The position numbers and the translations under genes are program-made. Of a DNA stretch of 12,458 nucleotides, positions 1 to 8,300 are shown one piece after another. Under the pieces are notes generated by a model. It did no database searches. It was not told the origin of the DNA and saw only the letters and a list, made by a program, of their open reading frames with translations. The DNA comes from Balneolales bacterium (lineage in GTDB: Bacteria; Bacteroidota; Rhodothermia; Balneolales; HLUCCA01), in the NCBI GenBank assembly GCA_022565415.1, contig JAIUMT010000075.1, positions 1-12,458 of the forward strand, written 5' to 3'. Each line of letters starts with the position of its first letter. Position 1 is the first letter of the stretch.

Positions 1-1185
1 GGGGTTAGGACCAGATCCAAACGAAGGATGAAGGTTATCGCGATGGGTTTCGGTGTGACCTCTGCGCGCAGCGACTTCGGTGAGCTCGGGGAGTCCGGGA
101 ATTTCGATTCGCCAGGCTTCGTCGTTGGCCAAATGCAATTGAAACACGTTGTATTTGTAAAACGACATCACATCAAGCAACCTCAGAATGTCTTCCTTCT
201 GCTGGTAATTTCGGGCGATATCTAAGAATAGGCCACGGAATCCGAACCTTGGATAATCCTCGATTTGGGTGTGGGGCAGGACAATACTTGATGATGGACT
301 CGCGAGTTGATTGGGCGAAATGAGCGCGAGCAACGTTTGGAGTCCGTAGTGTGCGCCGGCGGGTGTGGAGGCTCGGATTTTGACTCCATCGGCGTTAATA
401 ACTAGCTCGTAGCCCTCTTCATGTTCGATATCAGAATGTTGAACAACTCGGATGTTGGCAGCTTCGCTTTGATTTACGTTAATCAGAGCTGATGTTGTCG
501 CGCGTAAATGTTCTGCAAAAAAGTCAACTTCAGAAGCAAACGCCTCATCATGGGCTACTTCAATCGATTCAGATAGTGTAAGCTTCTCCCCTGATTGTTG
601 CATCGAAACGGGCGAAGGCACTAACGGACTGATTTCCGATTCATTCAACAAACTCAGCGCGTCGTGTTGCTCATAAAGCATCGTAGCACCTGGAACACGT
701 CTGTTTGTGTCGGAATATTTCTCGAGAATCGTTTCGAGTTCGATGCGCGGAGTATGATAATCAATGATGGGTAGGCCTTCCGACTCGCCGGCTAATACGA
801 TGTACGGAGCCTCCGGAAACTGCGTGTTTGCATTCAAAAATCGAGGTGAGCGGTACGAAAAGCTCACAGATTCGCCCGGAGCAAGCGGTTCTGTAACCGA
901 AACGGGAACCAGTCGAAACCACTCTCCGCTTTGGTGTTCGATGAGAACCTGAGTAGAATCGAAACTCGGATTTTGGGTGACGTAAATCGCGCTGAAATAG
1001 AGTTCCCAGCCAGGTTCAAGACTTTCAGTACCGTTATTGGTTAGGGTAAACTTGGCCTGATGTCCGCTTTGGGGAGCCAGTTCGTTTTCGAGTAAATCCC
1101 ATTTTAGGGTTAAATGGTCGGCGGAATGATGAGGTTGGCAGGCAGCGAGGAGTAGGGCTGCGATTAGCAAGATTGAATATTTCAT
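1..1185 (-). CDS. GH20 beta-N-acetylhexosaminidase (chitobiase-like) lipoprotein, 3' end missing
   Basis: Reading the minus strand from ATG 1185-1183 gives 395 open codons with no stop before the window edge, so the gene continues to the left. Residues 1-16 are a lipoprotein signal peptide with lipobox LAAC (lipid-modified Cys16). Residues ~20-160 look like the beta-sandwich carbohydrate-binding domain at the N-terminus of chitobiases; ~180-300 the GH20b alpha/beta domain; the catalytic barrel begins near residue 312 with 'DYPRFGFRGLFLDIARNY', whose Arg in 'FRG' corresponds to the GH20 sugar-binding Arg. 'FQLHLANDEAWRIEI', 'PGLPELTEVAARRGH' and 'GSGPNP' closely follow the Serratia/Vibrio chitobiase pattern. 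The family removes terminal GlcNAc/GalNAc from chitooligosaccharides and other glycans (EC 3.2.1.52) by substrate-assisted catalysis. The catalytic Asp-Glu pair would lie beyond the window. Family assignment is firm; substrate preference is inferred. No clear Shine-Dalgarno precedes the start. Confidence 0.9.
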   Translation of the reverse strand, partial: MKYSILLIAALLLAACQPHHSADHLTLKWDLLENELAPQSGHQAKFTLTNNGTESLEPGWELYFSAIYVTQNPSFDSTQVLIEHQSGEWFRLVPVSVTEPLAPGESVSFSYRSPRFLNANTQFPEAPYIVLAGESEGLPIIDYHTPRIELETILEKYSDTNRRVPGATMLYEQHDALSLLNESEISPLVPSPVSMQQSGEKLTLSESIEVAHDEAFASEVDFFAEHLRATTSALINVNQSEAANIRVVQHSDIEHEEGYELVINADGVKIRASTPAGAHYGLQTLLALISPNQLASPSSSIVLPHTQIEDYPRFGFRGLFLDIARNYQQKEDILRLLDVMSFYKYNVFQLHLANDEAWRIEIPGLPELTEVAARRGHTETHRDNLHPSFGSGPNP

Positions 1186-1227
1186 AGGTCTGTAGATGTG
1201 ATATTATTGCAAGTCAATGGAATATAC

Positions 1228-1253
1228 CAATCATAACAACATTTTGAAGCCAA
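1228..1253 (-). promoter_or_regulatory. weak Bacteroidota-type promoter candidate for the GH20 gene
   Basis: On the minus strand TTG (1253-1251) is followed after 15 bases by TATGATTG (1235-1228), one mismatch from the Bacteroidota -7 element TAnnTTTG. The spacing is shorter than the usual 17-21 bases and the region is AT-rich, so this may be chance. It would give a leader of roughly 40 bases before ATG 1185. Confidence 0.2.
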
Positions 1254-1293
1254 ACATGAATCAATATCATACTTTATAGAAGGCTATGCAGAA

Positions 1294-1325
1294 CCGATTC
1301 TTCAGCGTTGTCGCTAAAAAATCGG
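1294..1325 (-). promoter_or_regulatory. compound stem-loop in GH13-GH20 intergenic region
   Basis: Two nested perfect inverted repeats are visible: outer arms CCGATT (1294-1299) and AATCGG (1320-1325), and an inner AGCG (1304-1307)/CGCT (1312-1315) stem around a four-base loop. On the transcribed minus strand no U-run follows the outer stem, so a classical intrinsic terminator is doubtful; it could be a weak terminator for the GH13 gene, an RNA stability element or an operator. Confidence 0.35.
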
Positions 1326-1489
1326 CTTTGTACCAGCAGCAGATCTTCTGGTTTTATCAATGATTACTTTCGACCAAATCTTCTGAGTTCCCGCAAAATA
1401 GTACCTTACTCACCTAAGACATCGTCTAGTCGATTGAAAGCTTTCTAAAACAAACGCTCCTACCCTTGTAAAAGACATTGATTTTAAGC

Positions 1490-3043
1490 TCATTTCAAAA
1501 CGATAGAACTGTAAGCTGGTAAAATAAACTCACCCCCGGACAGAAACTCCACATCAGAATTAGATGACCATAACACGTTTGCATACTCTTGAAGTCGTTC
1601 ACTCAGAGCTACACCAACGTTCGCATCAGATACATTGTGAATCACCAAAACCTGCTCGCGCTCGTGGTGGCGTTCAAAAACGACCAACTCTTGGGGCATT
1701 CGCTCTACCGGATACAACGTCCCGAGCGTAAGCGCGGCACTTCCATTTCGGAGATGAATTAAGTCCCGGTAGTGATGTAGCAGTGAATTCGGGTCGGCCA
1801 GTTGAACTGATACAGGGCGAACTGTTTCATCGGTGCTGTAGCGGGGAGTTCGCCATCGGCTGCGCAAAGAATCATTCTCGACCGGACTCCATAGCATGGG
1901 TTCACGGATATTCGGATCGGGCTTGGCGCCCAGCATACCTATCTCCTCGCCGTAGTAAATGTACGGTGCACCGGGTAAGGTCAGCAAAATACTGGCAGCG
2001 ACCCTGGCCTTGTTTTCATCCTTCAAAACCGACATAACGCGATCTTGGTCGTGATTGGTGAGGAAAGTTGCATCCACGAAATCGCTGGTTACATCTAGAT
2101 ATTCGTTTAGGATTTCAGCATGTCTTTTGGCGAGTTGGGCGCCGTTTCCATCCCGAATCGCATCCATAATCGCGTAGCCAAGATCGAAGTTGAACAGCGA
2201 CGGAAGTCCGGTGAGGTACGGTTTCACGATTTCAGTCGAAGCCCAGACTTCTCCAACGAGCAACACATCCGGATTCACCGCTTCCATTTCGGCCCGGAAC
2301 TCCTCCCAGAATGCATGATTGTCTTCTGCGCGATCGTCGGGGTAGATGTGCTTGGCGGCGTCCAAACGAAATCCATCAACGCCCTTCTCAAGCCAAAAAC
2401 GTCCGATATCGTAGATGGTGTCGCGAACAGCGCGGTTATCGAAATTCAAATCGGGCATTCCGCTCCAAAAGTATGCGTAGAAAAAGAGGTCGTCGTACTC
2501 ATCGACGGGGTTCCAGCGACGAAGGTTATCCGAATCGGGACCCGTTTCGGTGACGGTCATGCTTTCAATATTTGCCTCATTTTCCCACACGTAGAAATCG
2601 AAATACTCGCTGGTAGTGTCGGCAATGGCTGCCTGAAACCAGGGGTGCGTGCGGGATGAGTGATTCACCACGAGATCCAAAACAACCTTTATATCGCGCT
2701 TATGGGCCTGTCGCAGGAATTCATCGAAGTCCTCCATGGTGCCGTAATCGGGATGAATTGCTTTGTAATCTTCGACGTCGTACTTGTGGTATGATGGTGA
2801 TGGGTGAATAGGCATAAGCCACAGTGATTTCACTCCTAAGTCCTGAAGATAGTCGAGTTTGGCTGTGAGTCCTTTGAAATCGCCGATACCGTCTCCGCTT
2901 CCATCAGCAAAAGCCCTCACAAACACCTCATAACTAACGGCATTTGGCCATTCGGCCTCGAAATCACCGTTACCAGAATTGCAACCAGTTAAAGCAAGCA
3001 TAGCGACTAAAATAATCTTAGAAATAGAACTAAAACAACGCAT
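1490..3043 (-). CDS. GH13 alpha-amylase-family lipoprotein (GH13_36-like)
   Basis: A complete 517-residue glycoside hydrolase of the alpha-amylase family. Residues 1-20 form a lipoprotein signal peptide with lipobox LTGC (Cys21), so the enzyme is exported and membrane-anchored. The TIM barrel begins at ~35 (EVFVRAFADGSGDGIGDFKG). Conserved regions are all present: region I DLVVNH (123-128), region V MPDLN (196-200), region II GFRLDAAKH (224-232; nucleophile Asp228), region III GEVW (264-267; acid/base Glu265), region IV FLTNHD (327-332; stabiliser Asp332), then PYIYYGEEIGM and a C-terminal beta domain from ~430. MPDLN in region V is typical of the GH13_36 group, intermediate between oligo-1,6-glucosidases and neopullulanases. 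The likely role is hydrolysis of alpha-glucans or maltooligosaccharides at the envelope; exact linkage specificity cannot be read from sequence. The start is supported by the signal peptide beginning at this Met; no clear Shine-Dalgarno is seen. Confidence 0.93.
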   Translation of the reverse strand: MRCFSSISKIILVAMLALTGCNSGNGDFEAEWPNAVSYEVFVRAFADGSGDGIGDFKGLTAKLDYLQDLGVKSLWLMPIHPSPSYHKYDVEDYKAIHPDYGTMEDFDEFLRQAHKRDIKVVLDLVVNHSSRTHPWFQAAIADTTSEYFDFYVWENEANIESMTVTETGPDSDNLRRWNPVDEYDDLFFYAYFWSGMPDLNFDNRAVRDTIYDIGRFWLEKGVDGFRLDAAKHIYPDDRAEDNHAFWEEFRAEMEAVNPDVLLVGEVWASTEIVKPYLTGLPSLFNFDLGYAIMDAIRDGNGAQLAKRHAEILNEYLDVTSDFVDATFLTNHDQDRVMSVLKDENKARVAASILLTLPGAPYIYYGEEIGMLGAKPDPNIREPMLWSPVENDSLRSRWRTPRYSTDETVRPVSVQLADPNSLLHHYRDLIHLRNGSAALTLGTLYPVERMPQELVVFERHHEREQVLVIHNVSDANVGVALSERLQEYANVLWSSNSDVEFLSGGEFILPAYSSIVLK

Positions 3044-3237
3044 AGTTTTCGTGATTTGTAGAAATTGACTCTCTAAAATACACCGAAATTCGAAATTATA
3101 TTTACCCCATATAGTAACTTAGTTTTAACAAGCTTTAATTGAACCGAACCATCTTGTTTTCTACTTTGTTTTATACTATTGAACGACATCAGTACGTACT
3201 ATTATTACAACAAACATATTCACAAATTGAAAGTATT
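3044..3237. promoter_or_regulatory. divergent AT-rich intergenic region (GH13 / dps)
   Basis: This 194-bp gap separates the minus-strand GH13 start from the reassigned Dps start and must hold both promoters. The best candidate is on the plus strand at 3154-3181 (listed separately). For GH13 only poor matches to TAnnTTTG are seen (for example minus-strand TATTTTAG) with no properly spaced TTG, so no promoter is called for it. Confidence 0.5.
3154..3181 (+). promoter_or_regulatory. candidate promoter of dps
   Basis: TTG at 3154-3156 is followed by 17 bases and then TACTATTG at 3174-3181, one mismatch from the Bacteroidota -7 consensus TAnnTTTG (the same bases also include TATACT, a sigma-70-like -10). 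Transcription would start near 3188, about 50 bases before ATG 3238, which also argues against translation from the TTG at 3139. Confidence 0.35.
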
Positions 3238-3717
3238 ATGAACAAGCAACTCAATTCCATAGCCCTCGACGTAGATAACTCCAAAAAACTAGCCGAAAAA
3301 CTTAATCACCTTCTGGCCGATTATCACCTGTTCTACATGAACACCCGTGGTTACCACTGGAACATCAAAGGCCATAAGTTCTTTGAGCTTCATGTCAAAT
3401 TCGAAGAGTTATACACTGATTTGGCAGTAAAAATTGACGCGGTCGCAGAGCGTATTTTAACTCTTGGCCACACTCCACTGCATACATTCACCGATTTACT
3501 TGAGCATTCTGATGTAAAACCAACCAAGGATGTCTCCGACGGATTTGAAGCCGTACAGCATATTTTGGATTCATTTCGAATCATTATTGCCGCTCAACGA
3601 GAGCTCCTCCATCTCTCCGGCGATGCCGATGATGAAGGAACCAATGCACTAATGAGTGATTACATCACTGAACAGGAAAAAATCGTCTGGATGTATAACT
3701 CCTATCTTGGCCATTAA
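3238..3717 (+). CDS. dps: Dps ferritin-like DNA-protection / ferroxidase protein
   Basis: A 159-residue protein of the Dps (DNA-binding protein from starved cells) family, which forms dodecamers that oxidise and store iron using peroxide and protect DNA. The family motif is clear at 39-59: YHWNIKGHKFFELHVKFEELY. Ferroxidase ligands fall at the expected spacing: His40, His52, Asp67 and Glu71 (equivalent to His31, His43, Asp58, Glu62 in Listeria Dps). The start ATG 3238 is chosen because it gives the usual family length; an upstream in-frame TTG at 3139 would add 33 residues unlike any Dps and would lie upstream of the best promoter candidate. The short N-terminus (MNKQLNSIALD) has few basic residues, so direct DNA binding through an N-terminal tail is uncertain. 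The next gene starts 9 bp after the stop, suggesting co-transcription. Peroxide or starvation control is likely from family knowledge, but no operator is recognised. Confidence 0.93.
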   Translation: MNKQLNSIALDVDNSKKLAEKLNHLLADYHLFYMNTRGYHWNIKGHKFFELHVKFEELYTDLAVKIDAVAERILTLGHTPLHTFTDLLEHSDVKPTKDVSDGFEAVQHILDSFRIIIAAQRELLHLSGDADDEGTNALMSDYITEQEKIVWMYNSYLGH

Positions 3718-3726
3718 ACAATTTGC

Positions 3727-4620
3727 ATGAAAAGGCGCTCTTTATTTTTCCTGAGTGTAATTATTGTATTTGTGCTTTTTATGGGCATCACATACAGTTA
3801 TTTCTTGTACTGGAGAGCACAAATTGATGTAAAACTACCGGGTTCGAGTCAGGTCGCAGAAACCAGGCTTGGACCCGTTGAATATGCGCTACATGGTGAT
3901 GGTTCCAATACCATACTTCTGCTACATGGAACTCCGGGCCCGCACACACACTTAAACGTTGATGTTTTAACCGATGCCGGATATTCGGTTCTGATTGTGG
4001 CACGCCCTGGCTACCTGCGAACCCCAATCGAAACGGGCAGGTTACCCGAAGAGCAAGCGGATGCTTACAGGGCACTCCTCGATGATCTCAATATTGACAA
4101 CGTTTTTGTGTTGGGCATTTCGGGCGGAGGTCCGTCGGCTTTGCAGTTTGCCCTTCGTCATCAGGATCGCACGAAATCGTTGATCATGTATGGTGCTGTT
4201 AGCAAAGCGATAGAGTTTGCATCTCCTCGTCTGGCCGACCGCATTACCAACACCGAATTCGGACTATGGATTGCGAATAACTGGGTAATCTCCAGAACTG
4301 ACGATCCAGATAACAAAAAAATTGCAGAATACTATTTGAATACCATTTTCCCGATATCTGCTGTAGAATCCGGTTTACAAAATGACCTCCGAAATATGGA
4401 GAATCTGCCGGACTATCCCATAGATAAGATATCTGTACCTATTTTGGTTTTACATGGCACAGAAGACCGGGTAGTACTATTTTCTCACGGACATTTTGTG
4501 GCCACCAATGCACCCGACGCAACGTTGGTTCGACTAGAAGGAGCATCACACGACGGATTAATAACTGATTTCGACAAAAATATGGAGTTGGTAATTCGAC
4601 ATTTACAAGAACATCACTAA
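3727..4620 (+). CDS. membrane-anchored alpha/beta hydrolase
   Basis: A 297-residue alpha/beta-hydrolase-fold protein. Residues ~5-28 are strongly hydrophobic after MKRR, giving an N-terminal signal anchor (or uncleaved signal), so the catalytic domain likely faces the periplasm. Hydrolase landmarks are in order: oxyanion loop HGTPG (67-71), nucleophile elbow GISGGG with Ser132, acid Asp247 in HGTEDRVV and catalytic His275 in GASHDG. A cap region lies at ~155-230 (ITNTEFGLWIANNW...). The HGTPG and GxSGGG motifs recall proline-iminopeptidase/haloperoxidase-like relatives, but no substrate can be assigned. It starts 9 bp after the dps stop, indicating an operon. No clear Shine-Dalgarno precedes ATG 3727, so translation may be coupled or leaderless-like. 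The catalytic triad appears intact, so it is probably an active esterase, peptidase or lipase-like enzyme. Confidence 0.85.
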   Translation: MKRRSLFFLSVIIVFVLFMGITYSYFLYWRAQIDVKLPGSSQVAETRLGPVEYALHGDGSNTILLLHGTPGPHTHLNVDVLTDAGYSVLIVARPGYLRTPIETGRLPEEQADAYRALLDDLNIDNVFVLGISGGGPSALQFALRHQDRTKSLIMYGAVSKAIEFASPRLADRITNTEFGLWIANNWVISRTDDPDNKKIAEYYLNTIFPISAVESGLQNDLRNMENLPDYPIDKISVPILVLHGTEDRVVLFSHGHFVATNAPDATLVRLEGASHDGLITDFDKNMELVIRHLQEHH

Positions 4621-4680
4621 CTTGCAACTGGTGTAGACATTAGTCGTAGGGAAACAGATACAATCTATCCGGAAGTCAGT

Positions 4681-4686
4681 AGGTGA
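4681..4686 (+). promoter_or_regulatory. Shine-Dalgarno-like site of the 4694 gene
   Basis: AGGTGA matches part of the GGAGGTGA complement of the 16S rRNA 3' end and sits 7 bases before ATG 4694. It is the clearest ribosome-binding site in the window and supports this start for an otherwise unrecognised protein; the ATG four bases downstream (4698) is out of frame. Confidence 0.4.
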
Positions 4687-4693
4687 ATAAGTT

Positions 4694-5197
4694 ATGAATG
4701 TTGATATCGTTTGGGAAAAGCTCCTGTTTTCGAGTAAATACCAGTTTCAAATTAAAAACGAGAAAGTCGGAAAAATCTCGATTAACTCCTGGAAAAATAG
4801 TGCAACCGGCGAATTACTGAGTCGAAAAGTAACGTTTAAAACGAAGGGGATTTTCGTACCCAAAACCAGAATTATTGATACGGAATCTGGTCTGATTTTT
4901 GGCAGCATCAAATATCATAGCGGCTTTTTTCGTAACTCAGCCACTATCATCTACGATGACAAGACGTTTGAATGGAAGCAGCGGGGGTTTTGGTCATCTA
5001 AATTTGATGTAACTGATGGCGATAGAGTTCGAGTTTCGGGCAAGACAAGCAAACTAAAAGGCATATTCGAAACGACCAATCCGGAGGTTCCTCTCGTTTT
5101 CTCGACAATTATTATAAACCGTTATTATCGCGGGAAAAACACCCTTTTCTCGGCAGCTGTTGCTCTGCCACCTGTGCTAACTTACCTGATGCAGTAA
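4694..5197 (+). CDS. uncharacterised 167-residue beta-rich protein with hydrophobic C-terminus
   Basis: I do not recognise this protein with confidence. It has no signal peptide (MNVDIVWEKLLFSSKYQ). The body is a succession of short alternating hydrophobic/polar strands rich in Lys, Ser, Thr and aromatic residues (YQFQIKNEKVGKISIN, TFKTKGIF, GLIFGSIKYH, TFEWKQRGFW), suggesting a small beta-sandwich or barrel. This layout is loosely reminiscent of tubby/LURP-one-like domains, but that is impression, not evidence. Residues ~150-166 (NTLFSAAVALPPVLTYL) are hydrophobic and could be a tail anchor or the central helix of such a barrel. It follows the hydrolase by 73 bp on the same strand and has its own ribosome-binding-like site, so it may be read through or independently expressed. 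Even codon structure over 167 codons, absence of a competing ORF and the ribosome-binding-like site support that it is real. Confidence 0.7.
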   Translation: MNVDIVWEKLLFSSKYQFQIKNEKVGKISINSWKNSATGELLSRKVTFKTKGIFVPKTRIIDTESGLIFGSIKYHSGFFRNSATIIYDDKTFEWKQRGFWSSKFDVTDGDRVRVSGKTSKLKGIFETTNPEVPLVFSTIIINRYYRGKNTLFSAAVALPPVLTYLMQ

Positions 5198-5305
5198 ACG
5201 TTACAATAGATTTTGTGAGACGAAGGCCTCATGCAAACATGCTTAGCCATGTGGTTATTTAGCCTTTGCTTCACTTATCAAAAGTCACCTCTCCCAGTCT
5301 ACTCT
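5198..5305. terminator. convergent intergenic gap with weak inverted repeat
   Basis: This 108-bp gap lies between the converging ends of the 167-residue gene and the giant gene and should hold transcription stops for both. CGAAGGC (5221-5227) can pair with GCCTTTG (5262-5268, one G-U pair) across a 34-base interval that contains three CATG repeats able to form smaller hairpins. There is no strong U-run on either strand, so a bidirectional terminator is only a guess from position plus weak symmetry. Confidence 0.25.
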
Positions 5306-8300
5306 TTACTTAACTAAAAGCATTTTCTTCGTTTCTACTTTTCCGGCAGCCACCATTCTCACGAAATATACACCGCTGGCATAGCGACGGGCATCAAAGT
5401 TGATATAATGAACCCCAGCCGGATACATTCCGCTCGCTAACGAAGTGACTCTTCGTCCCAGAACATCAAACACATCAATTTGTACCTGCTCTTCCATAGG
5501 TAATCCGAATTTTATAGTCGTACTCGGATTAAACGGATTCGGATAATTTTGCCAAAGAGTAATTTGTTCAGGCAGATCGTTAAACTCTCCGTTAGGGTGA
5601 ATTCGCAGCATGAATCTGGATCTTGAGGTGCCGGTAATAGGTTTCATACGAATCGGTTCGCCCGGACGAGGAACCTGAATTCGCATTTCACGCTCGTAGT
5701 CGAGTCCGAATCGTAGCTGATTCTCGGCTAGTGGTTGCATCGGCGACGTTGGGGCAACATCACGCTGACTACCATCGATTACTGGTCGGCGAACATCCGA
5801 TAATGCATCTCCACGGCTAGCTTCATCTGCCTCAGAATCTAGAGATTGGGCGTTATCAGAGCTCATCATTGCATAGCCCATGTCCGGAGCTTCGCGCTTA
5901 TACAACACCGGATCATTAGCATACTTCCAGAAAACACGCTGATTTGAACGCGTATCGACCATTTCAATAGCCCAAGAATCCGGAATATTTCGGAATTCGC
6001 CCATTTCTAAGGTATAATCCCCGCTCATGCTAATTCCATCTCGGAATCCACCGATATAAACCGGAATCTCCATCACCGAGTTGAATCTTCGCGGAAGCGC
6101 ATTGATGGCAAAATTTTCACCCTCCGCTTTGGTGTAAACGGAAACATAGGTGTCGGTTAGCGGCTGCAAGTACCACGCATCTTTCGGATCGATATTTCTG
6201 CTCGCATCCTCTGAGAACATAATCCAGGTGCTTTGAGACAAGTCGTCTTTCGACACCGAAATCTCTATCGACGGAGGTGCGTCTCGGTAACGATCACGTT
6301 TCTTTGAGCCGGCAGTGCTGTATGAGGCAAGTTCTTTACCGTAGAATGTGCCAGATCCGACAATCGCGTCTCTGTTGACCGATAACTGGGGATTCACGTC
6401 GTTTGCTCGTACCCAAAATGCTTGTCCACGAGCAATAATCCCGTCCATATCATCGCCGGTGTCGTTAGACCAAACCCGGTATTTTGCTCCGCCCGTTGCG
6501 TTTGGATCCCACACATAAATAGCTTCGTCTATGTTTTCTTTTGTCCATTCGATGCTTTGCCAGTCGAGCGCATCATCATACGGGTTTCCGATAATATTCC
6601 AGCCCTGATCACCTGATTCGGTGTAGGTTATATCGAAATTGAAATTGCCCTGAAGGGCAGGTTCGTATCCGTCAACACGCAGATTGATTGGTAAATCGAC
6701 GCTATATCTGTCGTCGGTGCCAACCAACCCGAACACGTAGTACATATACCCTCTGCCCGGAACTGCAACATCACTAATATCACCCGGCTGACGCCATCGC
6801 TGATTGTCGGTTCCTTCGAACGTTTCGTCGTACCAGAGCAAATTTGGCGACCCATTCGGATCGGTGGAATTCGGAAAACCCTGAGTTACGAGTCCGGTGG
6901 AGGCTGGAGCCACATAATCGATAAACACATCTTCATACTTCGTATCGACTAATGGCAGGGATATCATCCTCCATCCCCGGTCCTGAGTAAAGGTAATTTC
7001 GAATCGGGCCATGGTGAGGGTATCGCCAACCAGCGGACTCGTTGTTAGGTAACTGATGAACGTGCCATCGTCGTTGTATTCAAACAAGCTGAAATGATAG
7101 CGCGTTTTGGGGTCTAATCCGCTAAGCGTGAAATTGTTATCGGTTCCATTGAATACCACGAAATTCTCAGTTCCGATTTCATCAGGAGTCGCACTGAAAT
7201 CGCTGTCGGCTGTGTAAAATTCGTTCGTCGCAGGGATATCATCAACAGCATCGCCTTGTTTAACTAAAACGATTCTACCGGTTCCGTTTCCGTTCGTCCA
7301 GCCAACTTCGATTGATTCGGCGGTAACTGTTATAAACTCCAGATCGGTAGGTTGAACTCCCGGGGGCAGAAGCGCACCTTTATCGCCACCCGTTATGATG
7401 AAACCGGTACTGCTGAGGGTGACTGTAAGGTCATTTGATGTCGTATTAGCGGGATCACCGACCAGGCAGTCATTTGAGTTTATGTCGCGGGTTAAAGTTC
7501 TGATTTCGGATTCATCGCCAACCACATCGTCATTTGTATATCTGAACGAACCGTTTCCTGCAAAACCAGTTATGCCATCCATTTCTACCGTCCAGTACCG
7601 GCGAATATAATTTCCGCCTCCACAGACAGGGTCAGCCTGATTAAGTACACCAATTTCGACATAAGCTCCCGAAGCAAAATTGCCGCTAGAGAAGGTGATG
7701 TTGGCCGGAGAGTATTCAGGAGTCGCAGTTGTGTCGCCAATTGGGAAGGTAAGGCTACTGAATTCGGTGATCTCTCTACGCAGTACACCCTCGCCGTTGA
7801 TTACAATCATACTGGAATCAGCCGGTACTCCCCCGATAGTTGCAAAAGGCCGCCACGTCATTAGCTGATCGTTGAGCATGAGTCGGCCGCGGTTGAATAT
7901 CATCCCTTTTTCCACAACAACGGGTTTATCGAGACTTTTCTCCCCAACACCTTCGAGCTCGAGAATCCCAAACGTTGTTCCAAAATCTCCGCGAATCGCC
8001 TGATGATCTTCGCCTCTTAGAATTACACGACCCTCGCCTGGATTATAAAAAGTAGGCGCAGCATTGTTAATCCAGTCGCCGTAAATCGACAGGTTGCGAT
8101 TATACGTGGTGTTGTCGATAGTCCCCTCTTCCAGGAACAAGTTTCCGTTTATTATCCAATTTATATTGGCTTGTGTGCGGTCACTTCCCCCAATCATAAT
8201 GACATCATTGTACTGAGTCTGAACGGGTAAAATTCCGTCTACGTTATCGTAAAAAACCACGGTTCCGCCAGATCCACGCTCAACAAAATCGTCGTAATTC

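Larger units (their letters stand above)
1186..1489. other. intergenic region between GH13 and GH20 genes
   Basis: This 304-bp non-coding stretch lies downstream of the GH13 stop and upstream of the GH20 start, both on the minus strand. I see no credible ORF or tRNA-like element. It contains the compound inverted repeat at 1294-1325 and, nearer the GH20 start, AT-rich sequence with a weak promoter candidate (minus-strand TATGATTG at 1235-1228). The length argues for a separate promoter for the GH20 gene rather than tight operon linkage, but that is inference. Confidence 0.6.

Noticed and set aside
28..225. Short plus-strand ORFs at 28-225 and 764-952
   Set aside because: Both lie opposite the GH20 coding frame, which is supported by strong family motifs and a lipoprotein signal.
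2120..2659. 179-codon plus-strand open frame opposite the GH13 gene
   Set aside because: It is antisense to the conserved catalytic core of the GH13 enzyme, and its translation has no recognisable domain; the open frame follows from the codon pattern of the real gene.
3139..3237. TTG-initiated 33-residue N-terminal extension of Dps
   Set aside because: It makes the protein longer than the Dps family, is unlike Dps N-termini and overlaps the best promoter candidate; ATG 3238 gives the family length.
5198..5305. Possible small RNA or attachment site in the convergent gap (three CATG repeats)
   Set aside because: CATG is self-complementary and short; there is no promoter, no strong stem with U-run and no mobile gene nearby.
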